From Acidobacteriota bacterium (GTDB lineage Bacteria > Acidobacteriota > Blastocatellia > Pyrinomonadales > Pyrinomonadaceae): a stretch of 59,884 nucleotides of DNA. Both the position numbers and the translations under genes were made by a program. Below are positions 32,815 through 40,581 of the stretch, one piece after another (position 1 is the first letter of the stretch; each line of letters begins with the position of its first letter). The DNA lies in assembly GCA_003223025.1 (NCBI GenBank), contig QHXR01000023.1, forward strand, positions 1 to 59,884. The letters are read 5' to 3'. The notes under the pieces were generated by a model. The model made no database searches. It was not told the origin of the DNA and was given only the letters and a program-made list of their open reading frames with translations.

Positions 32815-34932
32815 CTACTTCGCAATCCCAACCTGACTCAACGCGTACGCATAATCGAACGCGATTTCCTTCAATCGATCGTATCTTCCGGACGAACCGC
32901 CGTGACCGGCTCCCATGTTGGTTTTTAGAAGGATGATGTTGTCGTCGCTTTTCATCTCGCGGATCTTCGCTGCTAATTTCGCACCTTCCCAATACGGGAC
33001 CTGACTATCGTTCAACGAGATCTCGATGAGCATGTTCGGATAATTCTGCGCCTTCACGTTGTCGTACGGCGAGTATTGCACCATGTAGTCCCACGCGGCT
33101 TTCTCGTTCGGATTTCCCCACTCGATCCATTCGTCGGTCGTAAGCGGGAGCGTTTCGTCGAGCATCGTATTCATGACATCCACGAACGGGACCTGCGCGA
33201 TCACCGCATGAAACGTGTCCGGCGACATGTTCGCAACCGCGCCCATCAACAATCCGCCAGCCGAGCCGCCTTGAACAACGAGCCGATCGCTGGACGTGTA
33301 CTTATTCGTGACAAGCCATTTCGCCGAATCGATAAAATCGTGAAACGTGTTCAGCTTCTTGAACATCCGTCCTTCCATACGCCACTTCTCGCCAAGCTCG
33401 CCGCCGCCGCGGATGTGCGCGATCGCATAGATCATTCCTCGATCGACAAGACTCAACCGCGCAGTCGAAAAGCTCGGCGTCATCGATGCTCCGTACGAGC
33501 CGTACGCGTAGAGAAGCATCGGCGATTTGCCGTCGAGCTTGGTTCCTTTCTTCATAACGATCGAGACCGGTACCTTCACGCCGTCACGCGCCGTCGCCCA
33601 AACCCGCGTCGTTTCGTACTGCGATTTATCGTATCCGCTCGGGATCTCCTGCTGCTTGATCAAGTCGCTCTTGCGCGTTTTGAAATCGAACTCGTATGTC
33701 GAATTCGGCGTGATCATGGATGCGTAGTTGTAGCGGATGACCGGTGCGTCATATTCCGGATTTTGCGCGAGGCTCATCGTATAAACGCTTTCCGGAGTCT
33801 CGATCCGAGAATGTGCACGCCGCGTCTTGCGGTCCATCACGCGGATATATTCTAGTCCGTTCTCAAGCTCGGAAACGACGGCGTAGTCTTTAAAGAAGTT
33901 TATGTCCTCGATCTTTATCGCCGGGTTGTGCGGAATGAACTCGCTCCAATTCTTTTCGCTCGGATCGTTCGCCGCCGCCCGCATGACACGGAAGTTCTCG
34001 GCATCCTTATTGGTCGTGATGTAAAACTCACCGTTGTCGAAGTCAGCCGAATATTCATGACCCTCGCGTCGCGGCGAAATGAGTTTGAATTCACCAAGCG
34101 GATTGTCGGCCGCAAGGTACGACGACTCGCGCATCGTCTTCGCATACGACGACATGAACAACATCTTCCTGTCGCGCGATCGTCCGATCCCGAGTCCGAA
34201 CAGCACATCCTTTTCATGAAAGATCAGTTGATCCGGCTCGGTGCTGCCGACAGTGTGTCGAAACAATTTGTCCGATCGCTTTGAGACCGCGTCCTCCTGA
34301 ACATAGAAAATGTACTTGCCGTCATTCGACCATTCCTGCGATGTAACACGCTCGATCTTTTCGGGCAGCAGCTTCCCTGTTCGCAGGTCCTTGATCTGCA
34401 TCGTGTACTGCCGGTATCCGGTCGAATCGGTTGAGAAAATTAACAAGTTTCCGTCATCACTCGGTTCGAACGAGCCGATCGAAAGAAATTTCAGGCCCTT
34501 CGCCATCTCGTTTTGATCGAGCAGAATTTCCGCATTCGCCCCGTCCTTCGATTTGCTCCGAAGATACGTCGGATATTGTTTCCCTTCTTCCGTCTTCGTG
34601 AGATACCAATGATCGCCGAGCTTGTACGGGACGCTCAGATCGGTCTGCTTTATTCGGCCAAGCATCTCTTTGTAGAGCGTGTCGACAAACTCTTTCTGCT
34701 TGCCCATGTGAGCCTCGGTGTAAGCATTTTCTTCTTCGAGGTACTTTACGATCTCCGGTTTTTTCGGCGTCTCACGATCGCGGAGCCAGGCATAGTTGTC
34801 GGTTATCGTGTAACCGTGGATCTTCAAAACTTTTGGTTCTTTTTTCGCTACGGGTGGCTTCATGGATTCTTGTGCGACAGCGATCAAGCTGGCAGAAATG
34901 ATGACGGAAATGGCAAGCAATATTCTTATCAC
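32815..34932 (-). CDS. Prolyl oligopeptidase family S9A, oligopeptidase B-like
   Basis: A 705-aa exported S9A peptidase with a signal peptide (ILLAISVIISASLIAVAQ, about 1-20). The N-terminal part is a seven-bladed propeller that filters substrates. The hydrolase domain carries nucleophile Ser in VVQGGSAGGLLMGAVANM, Asp in SLNDSQVPYWE and His in MGAGHGGSSGRY. The segment AHIRGGGELGEKWRMEGR is specific to the S9A group. Oligopeptidase B cleaves after basic residues in short peptides; the exact specificity is not provable from sequence. It is preceded by a hairpin-bearing spacer and ends in a strong terminator, so it is monocistronic. Confidence 0.92.
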   Translation of the reverse strand: MIRILLAISVIISASLIAVAQESMKPPVAKKEPKVLKIHGYTITDNYAWLRDRETPKKPEIVKYLEEENAYTEAHMGKQKEFVDTLYKEMLGRIKQTDLSVPYKLGDHWYLTKTEEGKQYPTYLRSKSKDGANAEILLDQNEMAKGLKFLSIGSFEPSDDGNLLIFSTDSTGYRQYTMQIKDLRTGKLLPEKIERVTSQEWSNDGKYIFYVQEDAVSKRSDKLFRHTVGSTEPDQLIFHEKDVLFGLGIGRSRDRKMLFMSSYAKTMRESSYLAADNPLGEFKLISPRREGHEYSADFDNGEFYITTNKDAENFRVMRAAANDPSEKNWSEFIPHNPAIKIEDINFFKDYAVVSELENGLEYIRVMDRKTRRAHSRIETPESVYTMSLAQNPEYDAPVIRYNYASMITPNSTYEFDFKTRKSDLIKQQEIPSGYDKSQYETTRVWATARDGVKVPVSIVMKKGTKLDGKSPMLLYAYGSYGASMTPSFSTARLSLVDRGMIYAIAHIRGGGELGEKWRMEGRMFKKLNTFHDFIDSAKWLVTNKYTSSDRLVVQGGSAGGLLMGAVANMSPDTFHAVIAQVPFVDVMNTMLDETLPLTTDEWIEWGNPNEKAAWDYMVQYSPYDNVKAQNYPNMLIEISLNDSQVPYWEGAKLAAKIREMKSDDNIILLKTNMGAGHGGSSGRYDRLKEIAFDYAYALSQVGIAK

Positions 34933-35002
34933 AACACGGGCTCCTTCGAATGGGGTATTAGACGATGGGACTTTTTAGATTACGCACTAATAGTAGTTCG
35001 AG

Positions 35003-35025
35003 GTTTCAGTTCCGGCAACTGAAAC
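35003..35025. terminator. Hairpin after ispA
   Basis: GTTTCAGTT (35003-35011) pairs with AACTGAAAC (35017-35025) over nine bases, 10 bp past the ispA stop. There is no U-tract, so termination is uncertain. Confidence 0.35.
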
Positions 35026-35035
35026 GATCCGTAGG

Positions 35036-35914
35036 TCACGTATTTCGGCTGACGATAAACTCGGCGATCCGGCGGAGCATGAGCGAGCGCTCACCGAACG
35101 GCTCGATCGCATCGAGCGCGTCGCGATGCGTTTGAGATGCAAAAACACGTGTCTGTTCGATCCCACAAAGCGCCGGATACGTAGACTTATCGGCGGCGAC
35201 ATCCTTGCCGGCGGTCTTGCCGAGCTGCTCGGTCGTTCGCGTGATATCCAGCAGATCGTCCGTGATCTGGAATAGCAATCCTAGTCGTTCTCCAAATTTT
35301 GCTATCGCTTCGATGTCGTTTTCACTAGCTCCGCCGATGATCGCTCCGGCCTCAGCAGCAAATCCGATCAGCGCTCCGGTCTTGTTGCGATGGATCTGCT
35401 CGATGTCTTCGAGCGAGGTTTCACGCCCTTCGGCTTCGAGATCGAGTTGCTGGCCGTCCACCATTTTCGCGGCAGCCTGAGCTAGCTTGGAGATGAGCTC
35501 GATCCTGATCTCGAGCGAAAGACTCGTATCGCCGGCGATGACTTGAAAGGACATCGCCTGAAGCGCGTCGCCCGCGAGGATCGCAGTCGACTCACCGAAT
35601 TTCTTGTGACACGTTTCTCGTCCGCGTCGCAGATCGTCGTCGTCCATAGACGGCAAGTCGTCGTGGATTAGCGAGTATGTGTGAATCATCTCTACGGCGG
35701 CAGCGGTTCTTTTTAACTTCCGATCACCGGCGCCGAACGCGCGACCGACTGCGATCAGGAGAGCCGGACGGAAATGCTTACCTCCGCCGAACAGACTCCA
35801 GCGGATCGCATCGCGGAGGCTAGTCGGACGACCGCCGTCGGCGGGGATCAGCAAGTCGAGTTCGCGATCGATCAGCCCCGTCACTTCCGCAAAAAAATCA
35901 TTTAGCTCGGCCAT
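35036..35914 (-). CDS. ispA: Polyprenyl (geranyl/farnesyl) diphosphate synthase
   Basis: A 292-aa trans-prenyltransferase that condenses IPP with allylic diphosphates. The first Asp-rich motif is HDDLPSMDDDDLRRG, the second QITDDLLDITRTTEQLGK; GGGKHFRP is the IPP-binding Lys/His/Arg segment. A Ser/Thr rather than large aromatic residues before the first motif (HTYSLIHDD) and the overall length fit a short-chain FPP synthase. I start at ATG 35914; the frame is open further upstream but only through a D-type repeat and gives no homology. The gene is divergent from the flavin reductase. Confidence 0.92.
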   Translation of the reverse strand: MAELNDFFAEVTGLIDRELDLLIPADGGRPTSLRDAIRWSLFGGGKHFRPALLIAVGRAFGAGDRKLKRTAAAVEMIHTYSLIHDDLPSMDDDDLRRGRETCHKKFGESTAILAGDALQAMSFQVIAGDTSLSLEIRIELISKLAQAAAKMVDGQQLDLEAEGRETSLEDIEQIHRNKTGALIGFAAEAGAIIGGASENDIEAIAKFGERLGLLFQITDDLLDITRTTEQLGKTAGKDVAADKSTYPALCGIEQTRVFASQTHRDALDAIEPFGERSLMLRRIAEFIVSRNT

Positions 35915-36216
35915 TGTTGGAAGAATTATCGAGTATCGGCTGGCGATTTCAAAGCAGCGTTGTTCGTCGTCGTGGCGAATGGCGGATGCGACTGGAACGC
36001 AGGCGTCCCCGCCTGCATGAGTGCGAAGCACGAAAAAGCGCGTAGCGATTCGAGAGCCGAAAGGTTTGACGCCGCGGAAGCCACGGCGTTGCAGGCGGGG
36101 ACGCCTGCGTTCCAGTCGCATCCGCCATTCGCCAAGAACAACGAACCACGAACAATAAACGACTAACCAAACGAGAGTTGCGCAATAGCAGCCTAAACGC
36201 TAGATTCTTTATTCAT
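35915..36216. other. Divergent spacer mostly taken up by a D repeat
   Basis: The 302 bp between ispA and the flavin reductase gene contain the 162-bp D element and little else. Promoters for both genes must lie in or beside the repeat. Confidence 0.65.
35973..36134. repeat. Repeat family D, copy 2, with perfect 45-bp inverted ends
   Basis: Arms 35973-36017 and 36090-36134 are exact inverted repeats (outer end TGGCGAATGGCGGATGCGAC). The 72-bp centre has TGAGTGCGAAGCACGAAA and GGTTTGACGCCGCGGAAGCC as in copy 1 (24993-25127). No transposase is encoded. Spurious frames through it should not be annotated. Confidence 0.92.
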
Positions 36217-36696
36217 ATGCCGGTCACACCCGACGACTTCCGAGCCGCACTGTCGAGATTTCCAAGCGGGATCACGGTCGTCACTTCACGAGGCCGTGCC
36301 GGCGAATTTCACGGGATCACCGTCTCGGCGTTCTGTTCCGTTTCGCTCGATCCGCCACTCGTTCTCGTCTGCATCGAAAAAACTACCGGAAGTCATGACG
36401 CGGTAAATGAAACGAAAACTTTCGCGGTGAACATACTCGGAACCGGGCAGGACGATCTCTCGGAACGATTCTCGCTTCCGTCGATGGATAAGTTTGACGG
36501 CGTCGATCTGAGAACCGGGTTTGGTGGAATCCCGCTACTCGCTGCCGCACTCGTAACTCTGCAGTGTCGTCTTCGTAATGCCTACGACGGCGGCGATCAC
36601 ACCATATTCGTCGGAGAGGACGAGGACGTTTCTATCCGGGACGGCAATCCGCTTGTTTACTTTCACGGTCTCTACCGCGATCTGCACGAAGCGTAA
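36217..36696 (+). CDS. Flavin reductase-like FMN-binding protein
   Basis: A 159-aa flavin reductase domain protein: FRAALSRFPSGITVVTSRG at the start, then HGITVSAFCSVSLDPPLVLVCI, which binds the FMN, and FAVNILGTGQDDLSERFS. These enzymes use NAD(P)H to reduce free flavin for a partner monooxygenase, or bind FMN in other redox roles. I chose ATG 36217, where family similarity begins; the frame is open 13 codons upstream from a TTG. It ends 1 bp from the convergent hslO gene. No partner oxygenase is adjacent. Confidence 0.88.
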   Translation: MPVTPDDFRAALSRFPSGITVVTSRGRAGEFHGITVSAFCSVSLDPPLVLVCIEKTTGSHDAVNETKTFAVNILGTGQDDLSERFSLPSMDKFDGVDLRTGFGGIPLLAAALVTLQCRLRNAYDGGDHTIFVGEDEDVSIRDGNPLVYFHGLYRDLHEA

Positions 36697-36697
36697 A

Positions 36698-37543
36698 TTA
36701 TCCTTCGGTCGTTAGAATTTTCTTCAGATCGTCTTCGTCTAGTTGATAGACCTCGCTGCAAAAGCCGCATGACATCACGGCTCCGTTATCTTCCTCGAGC
36801 ATCGATCCAACTTCCGCCGGACCGAGTGCGGCGATCAGCGTCCGGGCACGCTCCATCGAACAATTACATTTAAAAGCAACGTCGCTTTCCTCGAGCACTT
36901 CGAAATCCATCTCGCCCAATGCCAGTTTCGCCAGATCTTTCGGCGTCGCTCCTTCGGTAATCACCGTCGTCAGATGCGGGGCATGAGCGATCGTGTCCTC
37001 GATCATCGTGATGATGTGCTCATTCGCGCCTGGCATCATCTGCACAAGTACGCCGCCTGCCGCTTTGACATACGGTTCCGAATTTCGAAGGAGAACGCCG
37101 AGCAAAACGGCCGACGGAATCTGCTCGGACTTCGCGAGATAGTATGCGAGATCTTCGGCAACCTCGCCGGAAACGATCGGAACCGAACCGACATACGGAT
37201 CCCGATGAAGGCCGATGTCGAAACCCGATTCGCGAATCACGTAAAAGGTTCCTTCGCCATCGGCATCCGGATTTTTTACATAACCTCGAACGGTGCCGTC
37301 GCGTGTGGCCTCGGCGATGATGCCTCCGATCGGACCGTTGGAATCGATCTTTATCGAAAGTCTGTCGAAGTCTTTCAGCGTCGACGCCATGAGGAGCGTC
37401 CCCGTCAATACGCGACCCAACGCGGCCGACGCGGTCGGCGACATTTGATGACGACAGACCGCTTCGGCGACGACATCGGTCGTGATCGCAGCGAGCACCC
37501 GAACCGTTCCCCCGTCAGCGGTTGCGTGAATAAGTTTGTCCAT
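36698..37543 (-). CDS. hslO: Redox-regulated chaperone Hsp33
   Basis: A 281-aa Hsp33. The C-terminal redox switch is intact: CNC near residue 233 and CGFC near 264 form the four-Cys zinc site that releases Zn and forms disulfides under oxidative stress, activating holdase function. The N-terminal domain has TADGGTVRVLAAITTDVVAEAV and the LGRVLTGTLLMASTLKDFDRLSI segment of the family. I start at ATG 37543 (MDKLIHATADG); the 12 extra codons upstream are not conserved. It is divergent from nrdJ. Confidence 0.93.
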   Translation of the reverse strand: MDKLIHATADGGTVRVLAAITTDVVAEAVCRHQMSPTASAALGRVLTGTLLMASTLKDFDRLSIKIDSNGPIGGIIAEATRDGTVRGYVKNPDADGEGTFYVIRESGFDIGLHRDPYVGSVPIVSGEVAEDLAYYLAKSEQIPSAVLLGVLLRNSEPYVKAAGGVLVQMMPGANEHIITMIEDTIAHAPHLTTVITEGATPKDLAKLALGEMDFEVLEESDVAFKCNCSMERARTLIAALGPAEVGSMLEEDNGAVMSCGFCSEVYQLDEDDLKKILTTEG

Positions 37544-37607
37544 TAAAGAGAGTTTCGAAAAGCGTGTGCGGCAAGTCAAATCGGATGACGAAGCGATAAA
37601 TCGAGGT

Positions 37608-37655
37608 ATCCGTTATGTTGTCCCTGCGAGGCTGATCGACCACTATATCGTGTGG
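37608..37655. promoter_or_regulatory. Tandem NrdR-box-like sites upstream of nrdJ
   Basis: CCACTATATCGTGTGG (37640-37655) agrees with the NrdR consensus acaCwAtATaTwGtgt at 12 of 16 positions. ATCCGTTATGTTGTCC (37608-37623) agrees at 9 of 16. Their offset is 32 bp, the spacing known for paired NrdR boxes. Confidence 0.5.
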
Positions 37656-37665
37656 AAAATTTTTA

Positions 37666-37695
37666 TTGACAAAGATTCGATTCCCCGACTAATAT
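37666..37695 (+). promoter_or_regulatory. Sigma70-like promoter of nrdJ
   Basis: TTGACA (37666-37671) and TAATAT (37690-37695) with an 18-bp spacer. The second NrdR-like box ends 10 bp before the -35, so a bound repressor would hinder the polymerase. Confidence 0.65.
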
Positions 37696-37839
37696 TGCCT
37701 CACTTGCAGACTACTTTTTCCACGGTCTCCAAGCTCGACCATCACAACAAATTCAAACCGACAGACCTTCGGGTATCGCTTTCCGGATGTTAAAATAGTC
37801 CTACATCAAACGAGTGTCTAAGGCACGAAGGAGAGACGG

Positions 37840-40404
37840 ATGAGCACAGTTTTCGAACCTTCAAAGACAGGCGGATTTGTCGCTAAAAACGCAGGCAGCG
37901 GTACCGGAGCTGCGGTAGGGCGCGACATCAAACCTCTCGGATTAAATGCGCAAAAAGTTGTCGCGAAACGATATTCGCTAAAAGACGAACACGGTGAAGC
38001 TCTCGAGACGTGGGCCGATATCGTCCGCCGTGTGGTCGGCCACGTATCGAAGGCCGAGCGCGAACCTCAAAAGCAAGCGGAGTTCTACAATGACATGACG
38101 ACGGTCATGCTCGCCCGGGAATTTATTCCGAACACGCCTTGCCTCGTGAACGCCGGCAAGCCGAAAGGGCAGCTCGCGGCGTGCTTCGTGCTCAACGTGC
38201 CGGACTCTATCGAGGGCATCATGGAGCACGCTCAGAATGTCGCGATCATCCATCAAACCGGCGGCGGGACCGGCATGACATACGAGTTCCCGCGACCGGC
38301 GGGATCGATGGTCAACTCGACGCGCGGCGTCGCGTCCGGCCCGGTGAGCTTCATGAACATCGTCAATCAGACGACAGAGGTCGTGAAGCAGGGTGGCGTG
38401 CGACGCGGTGCAAACATGGGGATCCTCGCGATCACGCATCCCGACATCCTTCGATTTATTCACGCGAAGAACGATCAGACGAGTCTCACGAACTTTAATA
38501 TTTCGGTGACCGTCACCGATCTCTTCATGGATGCTGTCGACAGCGGCACGTGGTTTCAGACCGAGTTCAACGGCGAGCCTTGGATGCAGCCGGTTTTCGA
38601 CGCGGCGACCGGAAACGATTATGTAGTTTATCGGCGGCCCGATGGCTCGACGGCGACGTTCGCTGATAAGCTTGCGTTCGAAACCGCGGATCTTTCCGAT
38701 TGCTCGATCGAAGAGCCGCCGATTGCCGGAATGGTTTACGCGCCGGATATCTGGAATCGCATCATCGCATCCGCTCACAAGTACGCGGAGCCGGGGATCA
38801 TCTTTATCGACGAAGTGAATCGTCACAATCACATGATGTCGTCGATGGGTCCGATCTACGCATGCAACCCGTGCGGCGAACAGCAGCTTCATTTCAACAA
38901 CTCGTGTAACCTCGGCTCGATCGACGTCGCGAAATTCTATCGCGAGGTTGGTGACGGCGATGATCCGGATGCGTGCATCGAATGGGATCGACTCGCCTCC
39001 GTGACGCATGTCTGCACACAGTTTCTCGATAACGTCATCGACGCCGGGCACTTCCCTCTTCCGCAGATCGACGACGTCGTAAAACGAACACGTCCGGTCG
39101 GGCTCGGGATCATGGGCTTTGCGGATCTTTGTTTGAAACTCGGAATAATTTATGGCGAAGATGACTCGCTTGAATTGATGGAGCGTGTCATGGGATTTAT
39201 CCGCCGCGAGTCGTGGATGGCATCTCTGCGACTGGGTGCGGAGAAAGGGCCGTTCCCCGAGCTCGAAAAGAATCGCGACTCATATGCGAAGTTTCTTTAT
39301 GACGAAGTCGGCATCCCTCGCGATGTTCCGCTGACGCCGCGAAATTATGAAGTGACGACGATCGCTCCGACGGGGACGATCTCGCTCGTTGCCGAAACAT
39401 CATCCGGCATCGAGCCGAATTTCTCGTGGGCGTATGTTCGACAGGACACGCTCGGCACAAGGACTTATGTGCATTCGACGGCAGCGGAAGCACTCGGAAT
39501 CGACGTCGATCAGACGGATGAAGAGTCGATAAAGTCTGCGGCGGCGTATGTTGTGGAGCATGAAAATGAGTTGCCCGAACGTTTCATCTCGGCGATGAAC
39601 ATCAAATCGATCGAGCATGTCCACGTGCTTGCCGCCGCTCAGAAACACACCGACAATTCGATCTCGAAGACGTGCAACGGTGCGAAGAACGATACGGTCG
39701 AGTCCGTTGACGAGCTCTATCATCTTGCTCGCAAGCTCGGGTGCAAGGCTGTCAGCTACTATCGCGACGGAAGCCGCGAGGGACAGGTTCTTTCGACGAT
39801 GAAGTCTTCCAGCGACACGGAGACGGGGAAAGCAGATCACCCGGAGACGCCGGGACGCGGAGACGCGGGGTCTCTATTTGACGGAGATAACTTCACCGCG
39901 TCACCGCGTCTCTCCGTCTCCGAGTCGCTAAGAGTAAACCGGCCGCGTGAGCTTCAAGGTTCGACGTGGAGAATTCCATTCGAGAATCAGAATCTTTACG
40001 TCACGGTAAATCACGACGGCCATCGGATCCTGGAAATATTTGTCGCGGGGCCGATCAGTGCGGGCGTCGGCTTGCTCGCGTCGAAGATGCTGCGTGGCGG
40101 CTTCGAAGTCTCGGAAGTTGCGCGGAGTCTGAACAAAGTCACCGCGACGCACGCAGTTTGGTTCAACGAAAGGTTGCTGACCTCGCCGGAACAGGCGGTC
40201 GCGGAATGTTTGCTGTTGATCGATCGTCGCTTAAAGAATCTGCCGCCGAGCGAAAGGCAGATCGCAAAGGGTTCGGCAACGGAAGTTCAAAACTTTCCAT
40301 CCATGTCGAACTTGATCGGTGAATGCCCTGAATGCCGCGGGCAACTTGAACACGCCTCAGGATGCGACTTTTGTCGTGACTGCGGCTATTCGAAATGTAA
40401 GTGA
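37840..40404 (+). CDS. nrdJ: Adenosylcobalamin-dependent (class II) ribonucleotide reductase
   Basis: An 854-aa class II RNR that makes deoxyribonucleotides with a B12-generated thiyl radical, needing no oxygen. The barrel has the substrate-site Cys in [12 protein letters not shown], the [17 protein letters not shown] loop and the radical motif [18 protein letters not shown]. Near the end [21 protein letters not shown] is typical of the family. The last 40 residues hold CPEC, CDFC and the final CGYSKC pair that shuttles electrons to the active site. Residues about 661-698 form an unusual linker ([29 protein letters not shown]) encoded by a dispersed GACGCGG/CCGCGTC repeat. AAGGAGAGA precedes the ATG by about 5 bp. 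A clear terminator follows. Confidence 0.95.
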   Translation: MSTVFEPSKTGGFVAKNAGSGTGAAVGRDIKPLGLNAQKVVAKRYSLKDEHGEALETWADIVRRVVGHVSKAEREPQKQAEFYNDMTTVMLAREFIPNTPCLVNAGKPKGQLAACFVLNVPDSIEGIMEHAQNVAIIHQTGGGTGMTYEFPRPAGSMVNSTRGVASGPVSFMNIVNQTTEVVKQGGVRRGANMGILAITHPDILRFIHAKNDQTSLTNFNISVTVTDLFMDAVDSGTWFQTEFNGEPWMQPVFDAATGNDYVVYRRPDGSTATFADKLAFETADLSDCSIEEPPIAGMVYAPDIWNRIIASAHKYAEPGIIFIDEVNRHNHMMSSMGPIYACNPCGEQQLHFNNSCNLGSIDVAKFYREVGDGDDPDACIEWDRLASVTHVCTQFLDNVIDAGHFPLPQIDDVVKRTRPVGLGIMGFADLCLKLGIIYGEDDSLELMERVMGFIRRESWMASLRLGAEKGPFPELEKNRDSYAKFLYDEVGIPRDVPLTPRNYEVTTIAPTGTISLVAETSSGIEPNFSWAYVRQDTLGTRTYVHSTAAEALGIDVDQTDEESIKSAAAYVVEHENELPERFISAMNIKSIEHVHVLAAAQKHTDNSISKTCNGAKNDTVESVDELYHLARKLGCKAVSYYRDGSREGQVLSTMKSSSDTETGKADHPETPGRGDAGSLFDGDNFTASPRLSVSESLRVNRPRELQGSTWRIPFENQNLYVTVNHDGHRILEIFVAGPISAGVGLLASKMLRGGFEVSEVARSLNKVTATHAVWFNERLLTSPEQAVAECLLLIDRRLKNLPPSERQIAKGSATEVQNFPSMSNLIGECPECRGQLEHASGCDFCRDCGYSKCK
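39817..39931. repeat. Repeat family F (GACGCGG/CCGCGTC), copy inside nrdJ
   Basis: CGGAGACGCCGGGACGCGG and GAGACGCGGGGTCTC on the left face CACCGCGTCACCGCGTCTC then TCCGTCTCCGAGTCGC on the right. The same arrays occur in the dacB-RRM spacer at 45148-45333. It keeps the nrdJ frame open. Confidence 0.8.
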
Positions 40405-40433
40405 TTTCGTAACGTGAATTCGAAAATGGATGA

Positions 40434-40460
40434 GCCGCCTCGTTTGAGGCGGCTTTTTTT
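40434..40460 (+). terminator. Rho-independent terminator of nrdJ
   Basis: GCCGCCTC (40434-40441), loop GTTT, GAGGCGGC (40446-40453), followed by seven T. It lies 30 bp after the stop codon. Confidence 0.93.
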
Positions 40461-40480
40461 GAACGCGGATTTGGCGGATC

Positions 40481-40575
40481 ACAGGTCAGAACCGGAGCGG
40501 TAGCGACTCGGGTGAATCCACAATATCGAAATAACGAGGGGTAGCCCGAGTCGCTACCGCTCCCGTCTGACCTGT
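40481..40575. repeat. Palindromic repeat family G
   Basis: ACAGGTCAGAACCGGAGCGG (start of the left arm, 40481-40512) and the arm at 40545-40575 (CCCGAGTCGCTACCGCTCCC...) are inverted repeats over about 31 bp with one small difference, around a 32-bp loop. The right arm ends 6 bp before the stop of the convergent cytochrome gene. Confidence 0.85.
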
Positions 40576-40581
40576 GTGCGT

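Larger units (their letters stand above)
37544..37839. other. Divergent hslO-nrdJ regulatory spacer
   Basis: No gene. This 296-bp spacer contains two NrdR-box-like sequences, a good sigma70-type promoter and a leader of about 140 nt before nrdJ. I looked for a cobalamin riboswitch B12 box (GCCACTG) and did not find one. Confidence 0.6.

Noticed and set aside
35915-36185. Open frames upstream of ispA and across 35926-36185
   Set aside because: They run through the D repeat; similar frames arise from the copy at 24993-25199 and have no protein-like conservation.
37696-37839. Cobalamin riboswitch in the nrdJ leader
   Set aside because: The leader is short for this class and no B12-box-like sequence was found.
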